DNA of 64,000 bases from Dehalobacter restrictus DSM 9455 (GCF_000512895.1 NZ_CP007033.1:1599001-1663000); one strand, 5' to 3'; positions 7,880 to 17,311 are shown, counted from the stretch's first letter. Notes: generated from the sequence alone by a model not told the origin. Numbers and translations are program-made.

Positions 7880-8565
7880 ACAGTCATGACCACCCGTAAA
7901 ACGGGTGGCATGCTCTAGCCCTATAAGGGCTTATTGCAAGCCTGCACCTAAAAGTGCTGGCTTGCACTTCGTTCAAGCCATTCAGCATTTATTACCTGGC
8001 TAACCCCTGAAGGGGTCTTCTAACTCTTTGACACTTACCTTATCATTTATCTGATCATGCAGTTCCTGTTCTCTTACATATTTTGCTATGGTCGCTTCAT
8101 TTAGTCCCACAGTACTGACATAGTACCCGGTTGCCCAGAAATGGCGATTGCCAAACTTATATTTCAAATTGGCATGCCGATCAAATATCATCATTGCGCT
8201 TTTTCCCTTCAAATACCCCATGAAACTTGATACGCTCATCTTCGGTGGAATTGATACAAGCAGGTGGATATGATCGGGCATTGCATGCCCTTCGATTATC
8301 TCTACACCTTTATATTTACAAAGCTCCTTTATTATCTGCGTTATATCTGACTTGATCTGCTTATATATTACCTGCCTCCTATACTTTGGTGTAAATACTA
8401 TGTGGTATTTACACATCCATTTTGTGTGTGCTAAACTTTTATCCATAGAAATTCCCCTTCCTTTTTGCTTTTTGATGGCTTGAACATTCATCATTATAGC
8501 GGAAGGTGAATTTCTTTTTTATAATTCTTTGTCTCCACCCGTGTAACGGGTGGTTTTGTGTTCAA
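7880..8565 (-). mobile_element. IS200/IS605-family insertion sequence (tnpA only)
   Basis: A single Y1 transposase gene is bracketed by two subterminal hairpins with identical stems: CCACCCGT-AAA-ACGGGTGG at 7890-7908 and CCACCCGT-GTA-ACGGGTGG at 8535-8553. IS200-type elements have no terminal inverted repeats; imperfect palindromes near each end are recognised by the transposase as single strands. There is no tnpB, so this is an IS200-like layout. Exact ends cannot be fixed without an empty site; the limits given are estimates. Confidence 0.8.
8000..8446 (-). CDS. tnpA: IS200-type Y1 transposase TnpA
   Basis: 148 residues from ATG at 8446 (AAGGAAGGGG upstream; family proteins start MDKSLAHTKW..). 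It contains the HUH motif HIHLLVS (after GHAMPD) and the C-terminal helix with the catalytic Tyr (ATIAKYVREQE), plus KYHIVFTPKYRRQ typical of the family. It catalyses single-strand peel-and-paste transposition. Length and motifs look intact, so the element may be active. Confidence 0.92.
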   Translation of the reverse strand: MDKSLAHTKWMCKYHIVFTPKYRRQVIYKQIKSDITQIIKELCKYKGVEIIEGHAMPDHIHLLVSIPPKMSVSSFMGYLKGKSAMMIFDRHANLKYKFGNRHFWATGYYVSTVGLNEATIAKYVREQELHDQINDKVSVKELEDPFRG

Positions 8566-8583
8566 AACGTATACGTTTTGAAC
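8560..8583. repeat. Perfect 24-bp palindrome next to the insertion sequence
   Basis: GTTCAAAACGTA followed directly by its exact reverse complement, with no loop. It lies seven bases outside the IS200 hairpin at 8535-8553. It may belong to the IS end or be the target region. Confidence 0.8.
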
Positions 8584-8593
8584 TTGCTGAAGC

Positions 8594-8627
8594 ATTAAAA
8601 ATACCGTTGAAATTGAATTTCAACGGT
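8594..8627 (-). terminator. Rho-independent terminator of the SDR gene
   Basis: ACCGTTGAAATT (8603-8614) and AATTTCAACGGT (8616-8627) form a 12-bp stem. On the minus strand it is followed by TATTTTTAA. It lies downstream of the short-chain dehydrogenase gene. Confidence 0.75.
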
Positions 8628-8661
8628 TATGCATCAGTAAATATGCCTGATCAAGGAATTC

Positions 8662-9414
8662 CTAGACAAATTTTTCTTTTTGAATTTTATAGAGAAAACT
8701 TAATAGTATTTTATGCGGCATAATTTTCGTAAATATAAAGGCGGCTTTCATGACTACTCCAGGAATAATCAGATGCTTATGCTTAAGCATCTGATCAACC
8801 GTATACCTGGCTACATGAGGACTGTTCAATGCCTTTACGCCAAACTTAATACTGGCAACTTTTGCGAACTCGGTGTGTACCGGCCCCGGGCAAAGAGCAC
8901 CTACGTAAACCTTGCTGTTTGTTTTTCGAAGTTCCTCATGTACGGCTTCTGTCAGTCTGAGTACATAGGCTTTCGACGCATAGTAAGCAGCCATTAATGG
9001 TCCGGGTAAAAAAGCAGCCGAAGAAGCTACATTTAAAATATATCCCCGGTCGCGCTGCTTGAAGTCTTGCAGAAACAACTTCGTTAGAATGTGAACTGCT
9101 TTGATATTGGTATTAATCAGTTCTAATTCTTTTCCAAGATCAGTCTGATCAAAATCACCGTACACAGCAAACCCGGCATTATTGATCAGTATATCAATCT
9201 CCTGATCCTTGACCAGGTTGTAAAGACGGAAACAGGATTCTTCCTGTGCAAGGTCAAGACTGACCGTCTGGACATCACAGGAAAGCTCGTTCTTTAAATC
9301 TTCCAGCCTGTCAAGGCGCCGAGCAACCAGGATTAATTCATATCCTTTCGTGCTGAGCACTCTGGCAATATCCCGGCCAATACCTGAACTGGCCCCTGTA
9401 ATTAAGGCTTTCAT
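8662..9414 (-). CDS. Short-chain dehydrogenase/reductase
   Basis: 250 residues. Rossmann motif TGASSGIG at residues 7-14, NNAGFAV in the middle, the catalytic Ser region NVASSAAF and the Tyr-Lys pair in YYASKAY, followed by the CPGPVHTEF loop: a complete classical SDR active site. RR in LVARRLDRL after the second strand suggests NADP(H) preference. The C-terminal part (VVMKAAFIFTKIMPHKILLSFLYKI) is hydrophobic and basic, as in YqjQ/DltE-like SDRs that associate with membranes. Substrate unknown. It lies 33 bases after hslO and may share its transcript. Confidence 0.9.
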   Translation of the reverse strand: MKALITGASSGIGRDIARVLSTKGYELILVARRLDRLEDLKNELSCDVQTVSLDLAQEESCFRLYNLVKDQEIDILINNAGFAVYGDFDQTDLGKELELINTNIKAVHILTKLFLQDFKQRDRGYILNVASSAAFLPGPLMAAYYASKAYVLRLTEAVHEELRKTNSKVYVGALCPGPVHTEFAKVASIKFGVKALNSPHVARYTVDQMLKHKHLIIPGVVMKAAFIFTKIMPHKILLSFLYKIQKEKFV

Positions 9415-9447
9415 ATTCTTGATGTTTTCCTTTCCAAGCGCTATGGT

Positions 9448-10326
9448 TCAGTTTGCGGCATTCCTCAGCTTCTCAAGTTCCTCTTTCGAAAACAGATACA
9501 TCTCATTGCAAAAATGGCACTGGACTTCCGCCTGACCGTCGGTTTGAATGATCTCTTTAATTTCCTCTTTGCCTAAGCTGATCATTGCGTTGCCGATCCG
9601 CTCCTTGGAACACTGGCATTGAAATTTCACCGGCATTTTCTCGAGTACCTGAACATTGTTTTTGCCTAAAATTTCTTCCAGCATCTCCTCTGGCGTAAAT
9701 CCATGCTGAATCATCGTTGAGACCGGCATCATCGTTTTAAGATGTTCTTCAATTTCAGAAATGGTCTCTTCACCAGTTCCGGGCAATAGCTGGATAATAA
9801 AACCGCCGGAAGCTTGAATTGTATTATCCGGTGCAACCAAGACACCGAGTCCGACCGAAGAAGGGATCTGTTCGGATTTGACGAGATAATACGTAAAATC
9901 TTCGCCAATCTCTCCTGAATACAACGGAACCTGTCCTGTGAAATAGTCCCGCATGCCCAGATCTTTAATGACTGACAGCGTTCCTTCAGAACCCACGGCT
10001 CCGCTGACATCTAATTTACCTTTTTTATTTAAATCCAAATGAGTTTGAGGATGGATGACATACCCCCTAACTTCCCCGCGCGCATTGGCATCGGCCAGGA
10101 TAACCCCCAGCGGACCGTTGCCTTCAACTTTTACAGTCAGTTGTTCATCGCCTTTGAGCGTTGCCCCGAGCATTAGACAAGCGGTCAGTGTCCGGCCAAG
10201 TGCCGCTGACGCCGTCGGCCAGGTTTGATGCCTGCGCTGGGCTTCACTGACAGTTTCCGTTGTCAAAGCCGCATAAGCACGCACCTTGCCGTCATAGCTC
10301 AAAGCCTTAACCAAATAATCGTTCAT
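9448..10326 (-). CDS. hslO: Redox-regulated chaperone Hsp33
   Basis: 292 residues from ATG at 10326 with AAGGAG upstream. It shows the N-terminal Hsp33 core ([61 protein letters not shown]) and the C-terminal zinc switch with CQCSKER and CHFC, i.e. CxC plus CxxC. On oxidation the cysteines form disulfides, zinc is lost and the protein becomes a holdase chaperone in the cytoplasm. Length and motifs are normal. Confidence 0.97.
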   Translation of the reverse strand: MNDYLVKALSYDGKVRAYAALTTETVSEAQRRHQTWPTASAALGRTLTACLMLGATLKGDEQLTVKVEGNGPLGVILADANARGEVRGYVIHPQTHLDLNKKGKLDVSGAVGSEGTLSVIKDLGMRDYFTGQVPLYSGEIGEDFTYYLVKSEQIPSSVGLGVLVAPDNTIQASGGFIIQLLPGTGEETISEIEEHLKTMMPVSTMIQHGFTPEEMLEEILGKNNVQVLEKMPVKFQCQCSKERIGNAMISLGKEEIKEIIQTDGQAEVQCHFCNEMYLFSKEELEKLRNAAN

Positions 10327-10407
10327 TTTAATCTCCTTAGCAATCTTAATCGACAATAAAAAACATTAGACCACAATTAGCAGAAAAGTTCAATGGTTTA
10401 GAAAAGG

Positions 10408-11976
10408 TTAACGAAAAAGATTTAGAAAACGCTCCCATACGGATAACTTTCCAGAGTCCGTAACTGAGGCTTTATCGTCTGCATCAGCTTTTAAGTCCGG
10501 GGTCCGAATAATAAACTGAACACTTTTCGGGGAAATCTTCGAGGACACAAAAGATACCGGCTTTGTCTCTTCCCCGCTGCCAAATGAGAGTGTCTCCAGC
10601 AATCCGGAAGCCTCATCTATACCGTTTTTAAATTGTCTTTGCCCGTCAATCAGTTTTTGAACCTGAACAGGCAGAACAGATGCACTGGATGCCAGCTGGT
10701 TTAAGCCGCTGGTCAGCGCTGTTAAACTGTTGGCCAGTGAGACTGAACCTGATTTTAATTCCGTCCCCTGCTGTGCAAATTGATCCAAACCTGTTGAAAA
10801 TTCTGTGATTCCCTGGGCAGACTGGGCTACGCCTGTTGTATAGCTGGACAGACCGCTGCCATATTGGGATAACTGAACCTTCAGGGTTCCAATCTGCTGA
10901 AGATAAGCCTGTCTTTGTTCAGCTGGTAGAGAATCTAGCAGCGGCGTTAATTGATTCATCATTGCTGTTACGCCGGAGGAAAGGCTGGTATACTGGGCTG
11001 AAAGTTCATGTCCCTGCTGGGAAAGCTGAGATGTGCCGCCGCTGATCTGTTTAAACTGCTCCGCAAGGTTTGATGCTCCGGCTGAATACTGTTCTATCCC
11101 CTGACGCATCGTGCCGGCTCCCTGCTGAAGTTGGGCAGAGCCCGAAGCAATATGCTGCAATCCTTTATTTAATTCGATTAAGCCGGCCTTCAGCTTCTCT
11201 GTACCGGAAACAATTTCCCCGGCACCGCTCGACATTCTCGTTATACCTCCGGCATCAATGTCAAGATTCAGGAAACTGGAACTGTCAAAACAGGTGCAGG
11301 TCATCGTCATGGACGCCATCTGAAATTTTTCAGTATCATACACCACTCTATACTGCGCATTTTTCTGGGGCAACACCATGTAGGCCAGTGTTAGGGTCTT
11401 GCCGGAAATCATGGTGGAGGCTCCTGATGAAGAAACGACCGTATTTTCATCCAGATCCAGCGGCAGCTGGACCTGACAAAGATAGTTTTCCCTGTAATAC
11501 GCTTTGGCTTCAACATTCGGCTGAATTTTCAGCGTAATTTCAATTCTTCCTTCTTTGCCAACAATGTCTTCGGGCTTAACCTCCTGGCCGTTCAGCCGAT
11601 AAGTAACAGCAAACGCAAACGGCAGTTCTCCATCAGCCAGTTTGCCCTGATAATAGAAACCCGCATCCCGCGCCGGCAGCTGCCAGGAAATCTTGCCGTC
11701 CGTAAGCACTGGGGTTTCACTGCCGGAAAGATTGGTAATCGAATCGTAGACACCGTAGTCCAGGTAAATGCCGGACTCAGGCGTATCAATCCTGTTTACG
11801 ACCGTGATACCGGATATACTCCCATCCGTTTTGAGGTCCGCATAAACGGTCTCATCTTTAACAACGGTAATATTCTGGCTGCTTTCTGTGCTCTCCGTAT
11901 CTGAAGCAGATGCAGATAAGGAGAATATTGAAATCAGCAGCGTTACTGTCAGGAAGCATGCAACTAGTTTTTTCAT
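10408..11976 (-). CDS. Secreted coiled-coil partner protein of MMPL exporter (YhgE/Pip-like)
   Basis: 522 residues with a signal peptide (MKKLVACFLTVTLLISIFSLSASAS). After a beta-rich N-terminal half (to about residue 245) comes a long Gly/Ser/Gln-rich helical region (about 255-450) with repeated units such as LKAGLIELNKGLQHIASGSAQLQQG, of the type seen in YhgE/Pip-like proteins next to MMPL transporters. Its start overlaps the stop of the MMPL gene by one base (ATGA), so the pair is translationally coupled. Probable role: extracytoplasmic subunit or adaptor of the exporter. A C-terminal basic amphipathic stretch (LSVWERFLNLFR) may touch the membrane. Confidence 0.8.
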   Translation of the reverse strand: MKKLVACFLTVTLLISIFSLSASASDTESTESSQNITVVKDETVYADLKTDGSISGITVVNRIDTPESGIYLDYGVYDSITNLSGSETPVLTDGKISWQLPARDAGFYYQGKLADGELPFAFAVTYRLNGQEVKPEDIVGKEGRIEITLKIQPNVEAKAYYRENYLCQVQLPLDLDENTVVSSSGASTMISGKTLTLAYMVLPQKNAQYRVVYDTEKFQMASMTMTCTCFDSSSFLNLDIDAGGITRMSSGAGEIVSGTEKLKAGLIELNKGLQHIASGSAQLQQGAGTMRQGIEQYSAGASNLAEQFKQISGGTSQLSQQGHELSAQYTSLSSGVTAMMNQLTPLLDSLPAEQRQAYLQQIGTLKVQLSQYGSGLSSYTTGVAQSAQGITEFSTGLDQFAQQGTELKSGSVSLANSLTALTSGLNQLASSASVLPVQVQKLIDGQRQFKNGIDEASGLLETLSFGSGEETKPVSFVSSKISPKSVQFIIRTPDLKADADDKASVTDSGKLSVWERFLNLFR

Positions 11977-14066
11977 CAGATTGTCTCCTCCCTCCCACTT
12001 TCTTTCGCAGACAAAGTGGTTTTCATCATTACTTTATCAAACGTCATCAGCAGCACCGGCAGTAAAACAAGGACCATCAGTCCTGACAGTGCCGCACCCC
12101 TGCCCAGCAAAATACCAATATCACTGATAGCTTTAATTTGGGAAAGCAGTCCTTCCGCAAAACCCGCCACGGCAAGAATCAATGCTGAGATCATCACGGT
12201 ATTTCCGGCAGTATTTAACGCAGACAGTACTGCGTCTCTAGGTTTTTGCGTCTTCCTGAATTCGAGATAGCGGTTAGACATCAGAATCCCATAATCAATC
12301 GTTGCGCCAAGCTGGATGGAACTCACAACCAAATAACCGATAAACACCAGACTTGATCCCTGAAAATAGGGTATCCCCATATTGATCCAGATAGAAGACT
12401 CAATGACTGCGATCAGCAGCACCGGAACAGATATGGAACGGAACGTCAGCAGAATAATCAGACCCACAGACAGAATTGAAAACAGGTTAACTGTACGCGT
12501 GTCATGTTCAACAGTATTTTTGATATCGGCAATACTGGTGGCATTCCCCGCGGCATACCATTCATCAGGGTAATACTTTTGCACCGACTGTTCGAGTTCT
12601 GCAACGGCTTCAAAAGTCTCAGGCGTTTCACCGGCAATGTTCATAAGAACGATCATACGGGTATAATGTTCTGACAGGAACATATCCCTGACGCTTTGCG
12701 GCAGTAAAGAACGTGGGATTGCAGGATCTACCAGCGTGACCAGAGTCTGAACATCGCGGATATATTTCTGTTCCTCCAGTTCCTGGGAAAGCTGTATTTC
12801 AGCAGCAATATCGTCATTTGGAACTAAAATCACAACAGGATTATAGACACCGAAGCGGCTTTCAATGTTATTTCTTTCCTCGACAATAGTTCCCTCACTG
12901 GAACTTCCTGAAGTATTCCCATATAAAAAGTCAGTATTCTTTTGTGCCAGGAAAGACGGAATAACAATCATCACAACCAGGGCAAACAACAGATATCTAA
13001 CTTTGATTGTGCCCCGGCCTATCTTCATAAAAGGCGGAACGAGGGGCCTGTGCCGGGTTTTGTCAATCGTTTTGTGGAAGATCGCAATCAGAATCGGCAG
13101 CAAAATGATCACACTGATATAGCTCAGACAGATTCCCTTAACCAATACCAGTCCAAGATCCTTGCCGATCCCGTACTGCATAAAAAGCAGGGCTAAAAAC
13201 CCAGCTATAATCGTCAGCGCGCTCGCCGAAATAGATGAAAGTGTATTTTTTACTGCTTTGGCAATTGCAGAAAGAACCTCGGCCCCGGCATCCTTTTCCT
13301 CAAGATAGCGGTGGCAAAGAAACAACGAAAAATCCATCGAAATGGCGAATTGCAGCACCGCAGCAATTGAATTGGTGATGAAAGATATGTTATGGAAAAA
13401 GGCATTTGTTCCGGCATTGATAATCACAGAAACCCCTATGACGCTTAAATACAGCAGCGGTTCTATCCAGGAGTAACATGCCAACATCAGGATGAGGACG
13501 CAGAGCGGAATAACGATGATCATAATCTTGGACATTTCCGAGCCAAGCACTTCCCGCATATGGCTCGAATCTTCAGCTTCTCCCGTGATACTGACATTTT
13601 CGCCTAACGAAGCCCGGATCGCTTTCAGGGCATCCCCTGTTTCCATGGAATAATCCCCCTGAGCAAATTCAATCTGAAACAAGGCAGAACCATCTTTGTA
13701 GTAACTATCCAGAACGTTTTGGGAAATAAAGGTCTCCGGAACCGTAACATCTGTGACATCGTCCAGCCAGATCACGTTTTTTACACCCGGAACCTCTTTG
13801 ATTTTTTCCTTGGCTTCAAGGGCTTCCCGTATAGAGATGCCTTCCACCATGACCTGCGCAGTTCCTGGATAACCAAACTCCTGGTCCACAAGCGTAATCG
13901 CCTGCTTGGTCATGGATTGTTCCGGCAGATATTCCGCTAAATCATAGTTAACTGTAATACTGGGTACAAGCGCAATACTGGCAATAATGACTGCCAAATA
14001 GATTAGTAAAACGACCCGTTTATGGACAATAAGGCCTTTCACAAACTTTTCTATAAACAGCTGCAT
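11976..14066 (-). CDS. MMPL/RND family exporter
   Basis: 696 residues organised as two repeats, each one transmembrane helix, an extracytoplasmic loop of about 150 residues and five more helices (first at residue 17, second after LLFALVVMIVIPSFL). The motif GTNAFFHNISFITNSIAAVLQFAISMDFSLFL (split here only for reading) and its second-half counterpart SSIQLGATIDYGILMSNRYLEFR carry the Asp residues used for proton coupling in MMPL proteins. Such exporters move lipids or hydrophobic drugs across or out of the membrane. Encoded between a TetR regulator and its secreted partner; cargo unknown. Confidence 0.88.
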   Translation of the reverse strand: MQLFIEKFVKGLIVHKRVVLLIYLAVIIASIALVPSITVNYDLAEYLPEQSMTKQAITLVDQEFGYPGTAQVMVEGISIREALEAKEKIKEVPGVKNVIWLDDVTDVTVPETFISQNVLDSYYKDGSALFQIEFAQGDYSMETGDALKAIRASLGENVSITGEAEDSSHMREVLGSEMSKIMIIVIPLCVLILMLACYSWIEPLLYLSVIGVSVIINAGTNAFFHNISFITNSIAAVLQFAISMDFSLFLCHRYLEEKDAGAEVLSAIAKAVKNTLSSISASALTIIAGFLALLFMQYGIGKDLGLVLVKGICLSYISVIILLPILIAIFHKTIDKTRHRPLVPPFMKIGRGTIKVRYLLFALVVMIVIPSFLAQKNTDFLYGNTSGSSSEGTIVEERNNIESRFGVYNPVVILVPNDDIAAEIQLSQELEEQKYIRDVQTLVTLVDPAIPRSLLPQSVRDMFLSEHYTRMIVLMNIAGETPETFEAVAELEQSVQKYYPDEWYAAGNATSIADIKNTVEHDTRTVNLFSILSVGLIILLTFRSISVPVLLIAVIESSIWINMGIPYFQGSSLVFIGYLVVSSIQLGATIDYGILMSNRYLEFRKTQKPRDAVLSALNTAGNTVMISALILAVAGFAEGLLSQIKAISDIGILLGRGAALSGLMVLVLLPVLLMTFDKVMMKTTLSAKESGREETI

Positions 14067-14091
14067 ATCTTATCATCCTTTACCGTTTCTT

Positions 14092-14670
14092 TTAAAGTCT
14101 CTTTTGGATATCCCCAATAATCAATAAAAGAAATTTGTTCAATAGATTGGCAAGACGCACTTCATCTCCGCCATACTTATTAAAAATATTGATGATTCCT
14201 TCAATAAGCGCCAAGGCCAAGGAGTCGGCAAGCAGCATATCACTTCCGGGCTTGGAACTGCTTAGGAACAAATCGTTTTCCAGACGCTGCTTGACAAGCT
14301 CAATCAGTTCCGCCTTTGTATTTTCGTATTTGGAGCCCGCGACGCTTTTCATCAGGATCAAAAACTGCGTTCTGTTGTCCAGAAAGACCTTGGTGATCGC
14401 TTCCGTAACATAGGTGATGCTTTGCATCGACAGGCTGCTTTTATCGCATATGTCAATGAATACCAGCTTCCGTAGCTGCTCTATAGTTGACTGAAGGATA
14501 TTATCGAGCAGGTCATCCTTACCGGAAAAATAAGAGTAAATATTCCCTACAGTAATCCCGGCTTGCTGCGCAATACTCCGCATTGAGGAATGACGGTAGC
14601 CTGAGACTAGAAATTCCTCTTCCGCAGCCTCGATAATTCTTTTTTTAATCTCTTCTTTTGGTACTTGCAT
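14092..14670 (-). CDS. TetR/AcrR family regulator
   Basis: 192 residues from ATG at 14670 (GGGTG seven bases upstream); the ATG at 14688 is possible but has a weaker site. N-terminal TetR helix-turn-helix: KKRIIEAAEEEFLVSGYRHSS, RSIAQQAGITVGNIYSYFSGKDDLL. The C-terminal ligand domain is family-unspecific. It lies 25 bases upstream of the MMPL gene on the same strand and is the likely local repressor of the export unit. Confidence 0.9.
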   Translation of the reverse strand: MQVPKEEIKKRIIEAAEEEFLVSGYRHSSMRSIAQQAGITVGNIYSYFSGKDDLLDNILQSTIEQLRKLVFIDICDKSSLSMQSITYVTEAITKVFLDNRTQFLILMKSVAGSKYENTKAELIELVKQRLENDLFLSSSKPGSDMLLADSLALALIEGIINIFNKYGGDEVRLANLLNKFLLLIIGDIQKRL

Positions 14671-14831
14671 AAATAAACACCCATTCATTATTCTTATTTT
14701 CAGTATATCGCGGCCGAAATCCAGTTGTCAATATTAAACATGAGTTCATTTATACCGCGATACTCTTATTCTATGTGTCCGTATTCCGCATATGCATCTG
14801 GTGGTAAAGGATCTTTACTTTCCGATACACT

Positions 14832-14880
14832 AAAAAAGCAGGTGCAAAAAAATACTTCTTTTTTTACACCTGCTTCATCT
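14832..14880 (-). terminator. Strong terminator hairpin
   Basis: AAGCAGGTG (14836-14844) plus an A tract pairs with a T tract plus CACCTGCTT (14867-14875). On the minus strand it ends in TTTTTT, serving the DUF4405 gene. Confidence 0.8.
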
Positions 14881-14914
14881 ATGATTGATTATTCTTTCAT
14901 AATTGGCAGTGCTA

Positions 14915-15889
14915 TTAATCGCTTATATTCCCATAGAGTTCCTGATAATTCTGTTCTGCCACCCTTATCTCACGTTGGGCCTTATCGCATTGTGGATACA
15001 AAAGAGAGCAGTTTTTATGGCAACCGTTACAATGCAACTGGGACAGATACGCATCAAGACTGATTTTTTCTTCCGGACCGGTGGTATCACCAACAGTTGC
15101 ATCCGTAGCGGAATCATTTGCCGAAACAATAGCATCAGCGTCTTCTGAATCATCATTGCCAATCGTCATGTCATCGATGATACGTTCTTCTGTATTATTA
15201 TTGTCAGAACCTGAACCCTCCGAATAGGTTATGTTTTCATTATAATAATTCTCTGCTGCGGGTTCAGTTCTATTTTTGGATGTACTTTGCGATGTCGTGA
15301 TCTGCGTCTCAGCAATTTTGCTCAACTGACTCTCATCGCTTGTCGAAACTGTTGAAAGAACCCGGGTATACAACATGATGACCAGCAGGCACGCTGCACC
15401 AAGGCGAACCAGTGTTTTTCTGACATTGCGCTCTTTCAGGTTTATGATGATCCTGCCTACTGATTTTACGAAATAGCTGGCATGAATTGCAAGATGGGTG
15501 ATCAGAAAGCCCAGACAGACGTACGACGTCCATTTATGGACCAGATAGATCCATTCGCCATGAATCGTATCTGAAGGAAACAAAACCTTCGATATCAGTA
15601 CTCCCGTAGTCACTATGATCGAAATACTGATGAAGATTGCGAGGTTCAAAGCATATTTCATCTTTACGGAAACTGCGGTCCTATTTTTAAGCTTGTTTTG
15701 CAGCAGATTAAGCGTGGTGTTTTTCACCCAGGACCAGTTCAACAGAATATGGATACCGAAAAGAGCAAAAACAAATAGCCCTGCAATCTCATGAAAAGCT
15801 AACCCGGTTCCAAAAGCATCCAGCAGGAACACAAAAAATATGCTCATGGCAATATCTAATATAATCTTTGTCACTAATTTACTGCTCAT
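14915..15889 (-). CDS. DUF4405 membrane cytochrome-like protein with CxxCH tail
   Basis: 324 residues. Residues about 1-190 contain four to five transmembrane helices with spaced histidines typical of the DUF4405 cytochrome-b-like family (FHEIAG, FGIHILLNW, LVHKWTSY, LITHLAIH), suggesting bis-His heme ligation. A Ser/Thr/Asp/Asn-rich, probably extracytoplasmic linker (about 195-285) follows, then a C-terminal segment with CNGCHKNCSLLYPQC, in which CNGCH is a c-type heme motif with extra cysteines. Inference: a membrane redox protein passing electrons between quinones and an outside acceptor. The cysteine cluster could instead bind a metal. Confidence 0.7.
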   Translation of the reverse strand: MSSKLVTKIILDIAMSIFFVFLLDAFGTGLAFHEIAGLFVFALFGIHILLNWSWVKNTTLNLLQNKLKNRTAVSVKMKYALNLAIFISISIIVTTGVLISKVLFPSDTIHGEWIYLVHKWTSYVCLGFLITHLAIHASYFVKSVGRIIINLKERNVRKTLVRLGAACLLVIMLYTRVLSTVSTSDESQLSKIAETQITTSQSTSKNRTEPAAENYYNENITYSEGSGSDNNNTEERIIDDMTIGNDDSEDADAIVSANDSATDATVGDTTGPEEKISLDAYLSQLHCNGCHKNCSLLYPQCDKAQREIRVAEQNYQELYGNISD

Positions 15890-16024
15890 AAAACCACCTA
15901 ACCATTATGTATTCGCATCAATTTCTGATACTGTAAATTTTATTCAATATGTATTCTATGCGCATTCTGTGTTGGTTCTATGGCAGAAAGATGACAATTT
16001 TATGAACAATCAGCATAAACTAGA

Positions 16025-16064
16025 GGGTATCGCCCAATTACTTTTTCGTTGTTGGGCGATACCC
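16025..16064 (-). repeat. GGGTATCG hairpin without T tract
   Basis: GGGTATCGCCCAA (16025-16037) pairs exactly with TTGGGCGATACCC (16052-16064). It lies downstream of the secreted-protein gene at 16117 (minus strand). There is no T tract on either strand, so it is not a standard terminator; it resembles the hairpin at 48208. Confidence 0.6.
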
Positions 16065-16116
16065 CCTTAGCAAATAATAATTACATCTCTAATGTATATA
16101 CTCATTGAATTGCAGA

Positions 16117-16653
16117 TTACTCAAGACCATTTATGGCTTTAATAACCACAGATTTTTTTACGCAGAAATCCTGAATGACAGTTTTTTGCCTGTTAGGTCC
16201 CTGCAGGTATTCCTTCTGTACCGTGCAATAGAATCCTGCCAACCCCATTGCTTCCTGAGGAATCTCAAACGCACCTGGTATCGGGTGATCTGGGGAATAA
16301 ACGACTTCAATATCCTGATGCCAGGTCCATCCCAATTGGTCTCCTGAAAGGTATTTCCATAATCGGGCTTTCTGCCAGGCTCCCGCACCTAACGGCGGGT
16401 TAAAATGAATCATTGGATCAAAAAGCTTATTCCATTTTCTTTCGACAAAAACAATGTCTGTTTCCTTCGGATTAAATGGCTCTGGAGGTAATCCCTGAAG
16501 AAGTGCTTCCCAGTTTTCCAGTGTTCCGATAAACATTCTTGCCTGAGCGTTATAACCGTATTCATCAAATTCAGCATAAGCAATCCCTGGAATGGATAGG
16601 ATCATGATCAGAAGCAGCAGTACTGGGTAAAGAAGTCTGTGTTTTACTTTCAC
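16117..16653 (-). CDS. Secreted protein of unknown function
   Basis: 178 residues with a clear signal peptide (MKVKHRLLYPVLLLLIMILSIPGIAYA, cleavage about residue 27). The mature part begins EFDEYGYNAQARMFIGTLENWE and is rich in Trp, Pro and Gly (FNPPLGAGAW, WTWHQDIEVVYSPDHPIPG). It has two well-separated Cys (FYCTVQ, DFCVKK), which could form a disulfide. I do not recognise the family. It stands alone between non-coding stretches. Confidence 0.7.
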   Translation of the reverse strand: MKVKHRLLYPVLLLLIMILSIPGIAYAEFDEYGYNAQARMFIGTLENWEALLQGLPPEPFNPKETDIVFVERKWNKLFDPMIHFNPPLGAGAWQKARLWKYLSGDQLGWTWHQDIEVVYSPDHPIPGAFEIPQEAMGLAGFYCTVQKEYLQGPNRQKTVIQDFCVKKSVVIKAINGLE

Positions 16654-16832
16654 GCCGTTTCTCTCCTCTCACGGAAAATTTATTTATACAATTCTCCGTT
16701 CATTTTCCAATTCCTTCCATCAATACCGCCAACAGAGATATTTTGATTTTTATTTATTTTACAGAACAATTACAGTACTTACAGAATGGCTATTTAATTA
16801 AAACTGCCATAATACTGGCACACAAATAAACA

Positions 16833-16858
16833 GCCTCTTCGCATTATTACGAAGAGGC
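16833..16858. repeat. Hairpin in the 16654-16956 gap
   Basis: GCCTCTTCG (16833-16841) pairs with CGAAGAGGC (16850-16858). Only a weak T-rich run follows on the minus strand; it may be the terminator of the 16957 gene. Nothing else was recognised in this 303-base gap. Confidence 0.5.
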
Positions 16859-16956
16859 CTTAAGTGTATAACCCGCAAAATTCCTCATGGACACAAACAG
16901 ATAATTTTACTCGAGTCACCTACTTTAACCCAAATACATGGAATCACAAACGGAAC

Positions 16957-17244
16957 TTACGCTACTTTCTCTACGCCTTTCTTGAGAATCACCTGGATAA
17001 CGGAGTCTAGAAATGGAGCCTGGTGAAAACCTAAGGTCAAGGTATCAAACTGATCTACTGAAACAACATACTTGTGAACCTGAACGTTAACTGGAAATCG
17101 ATGGACCTCAAACACGAATCTTAACGGAAAACTGAGAAATTTTGCGGGAAACTGATCTGAATAAATAAAGCCAACCCTGAAGGTGGCTTTGAATCCGTCC
17201 GGCAACATCCCATACATCCCTCTGACCTGTGCCTCGAATTCCAA
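16957..17244 (-). CDS. Small protein of unknown function
   Basis: 95 residues if translation begins at the TTG at 17244; AGGTCAGG lies very close to it, and later ATG codons in the first 15 residues are possible starts. The sequence alternates hydrophobic and polar residues (FKATFRVGFIYSDQFPAKFLSFPLRFVFEVHRFPVNVQVHKYVV), suggesting a small beta-rich domain. No signal peptide or Cys motif. A well-formed promoter with 17-bp spacing lies upstream at 17312-17340, which argues that it is expressed. Family not recognised. Confidence 0.55.
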   Translation of the reverse strand: MEFEAQVRGMYGMLPDGFKATFRVGFIYSDQFPAKFLSFPLRFVFEVHRFPVNVQVHKYVVSVDQFDTLTLGFHQAPFLDSVIQVILKKGVEKVA

Positions 17245-17311
17245 CCTGACCTGTCAGCAAAAGGTAACACTGTATGTTTTTAACCATTATTTATTAAATT
17301 TTCTGACTTCA

